Shown here in pieces: positions 30,748 through 30,937 of a DNA stretch of 30,937 bases. The translations under genes were made by a program, and so were the position numbers. The DNA lies in contig JAFQBZ010000210.1 in the NCBI GenBank assembly GCA_017399515.1, positions 1 through 30,937 of the forward strand. The letters run 5' to 3'. The notes under the pieces were generated by a model. The model saw only the letters and a program-made list of their open reading frames with translations. It did not search any database and was not told the origin of the DNA. The first letter of the stretch is position 1. Each line of letters starts with the position of its first letter. The DNA is from Clostridia bacterium. GTDB taxonomy: Bacteria > Bacillota > Clostridia > Christensenellales > UBA1242.

Positions 30748-30891
30748 CCATATCGCAAACAAAAAAACATCACCAACCCCCAACAACCCCTTCCTCACAA
30801 AAAAAGACTTGAGATTTCTCTTGAGGTTTTTTGATTGGTGCCCAGTATAAACTTATTTCGAGATAAACTTTAATAATTTAAACATTTACAC

Positions 30892-30937
30892 TTTAATTAA
30901 TTTAGTATATTTGCTATAATTTAATTGAGGTGTTATA
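30892..30937 (+). promoter_or_regulatory. Promoter and ribosome binding site of a gene that starts beyond the right edge
   Basis: Weak -35 TTTAAT (30892-30897), 17-nt spacer, extended -10 TGCTATAAT (hexamer 30915-30920), then TGAGGTG (30926-30932). The window ends before the start codon. The predicted transcription start falls on the RBS, as at 15173, so a very short leader is expected. The stretch from 30748 to here holds no gene that I can support. Confidence 0.6.

Noticed and set aside
30794..30829. Possible hairpin CTTGAGA...TCTTGAG with a T run on the plus strand
   Set aside because: It pairs only with two wobble pairs and a mismatch below the stem, and no plus-strand gene precedes it. 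Most of the resemblance is a direct repeat of CTTGAG.
1..30937. CRISPR arrays, tRNA or rRNA genes, insertion sequences, integrase or att sites
   Set aside because: No regularly spaced repeats, cloverleaf-like segments, transposase or recombinase motifs were seen on reading both strands.

Overview
The window is AT-rich, densely coded bacterial DNA. The best guess at the source is an uncultured, probably gut or host-associated, Bacillota/Clostridia-type organism. Supporting signs are strong AGGAGG-type ribosome binding sites, the conserved order mrnC-rlmB-sigma factor followed by dnaX-ybaB-recR, a CwlD-type amidase, a collagen-like lipoprotein protease and a WYL regulator. TGG encodes Trp and TGA is used as a stop, so the code is standard. 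I see no rRNA, tRNA, CRISPR array, transposase or integrase.

Layout. 1-1004: a gene cut by the left edge, probably a DPP III-like (M49) metallopeptidase. 1115-5664: a housekeeping cluster on the minus strand (mrnC, rlmB, SigH-like sigma factor, dnaX, ybaB, recR) for RNA maturation, rRNA methylation and DNA replication/repair. dnaX is split by a +1 frameshift exactly where the tau/gamma boundary lies. 5768-10746: a cell-wall amidase, a transglutaminase-like protein, and an HD-domain hydrolase transcribed with a glutamyl-tRNA synthetase. 10797-16105: envelope functions (HtrA-like collagen-repeat lipoprotein, zinc-ribbon membrane protein, O-antigen-ligase-like polymerase and a divergently transcribed glycosyl-1-phosphate transferase). 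16303-19822: three unrecognised proteins (a large helical protein, a small partner and a membrane protein with a lysine-rich tail).

19994-21832 is the most unusual part. A WYL regulator gene lies downstream of a separately promoted operon of four small proteins: a 21-residue membrane peptide, a 37-residue peptide, an 82-residue phage-like protein and a free-standing FtsK-gamma-like DNA-binding domain. The two promoters carry the same palindrome, AAATCC-N8-GGATTT, 9-10 nt upstream of an extended -10. This suggests that the WYL protein controls both itself and the small operon.

21928-30937: an acetyltransferase, a flavoprotein, a MacB-type ABC transporter, an LTA-synthase-like sulfatase-fold enzyme, a Nudix hydrolase, an ADP-ribosyltransferase-like protein, a DUF402 protein, a YfcE-like phosphodiesterase and a nitroreductase. 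The right edge cuts just after a promoter and ribosome binding site for a further plus-strand gene.

Two signals run across the window. An A-rich element of about 50 nt begins at the TAA stop codon of four unrelated minus-strand genes. Two genes (8461 and 29527) have a -10 box placed so that transcription should start on the A of the ATG, which implies leaderless mRNAs.
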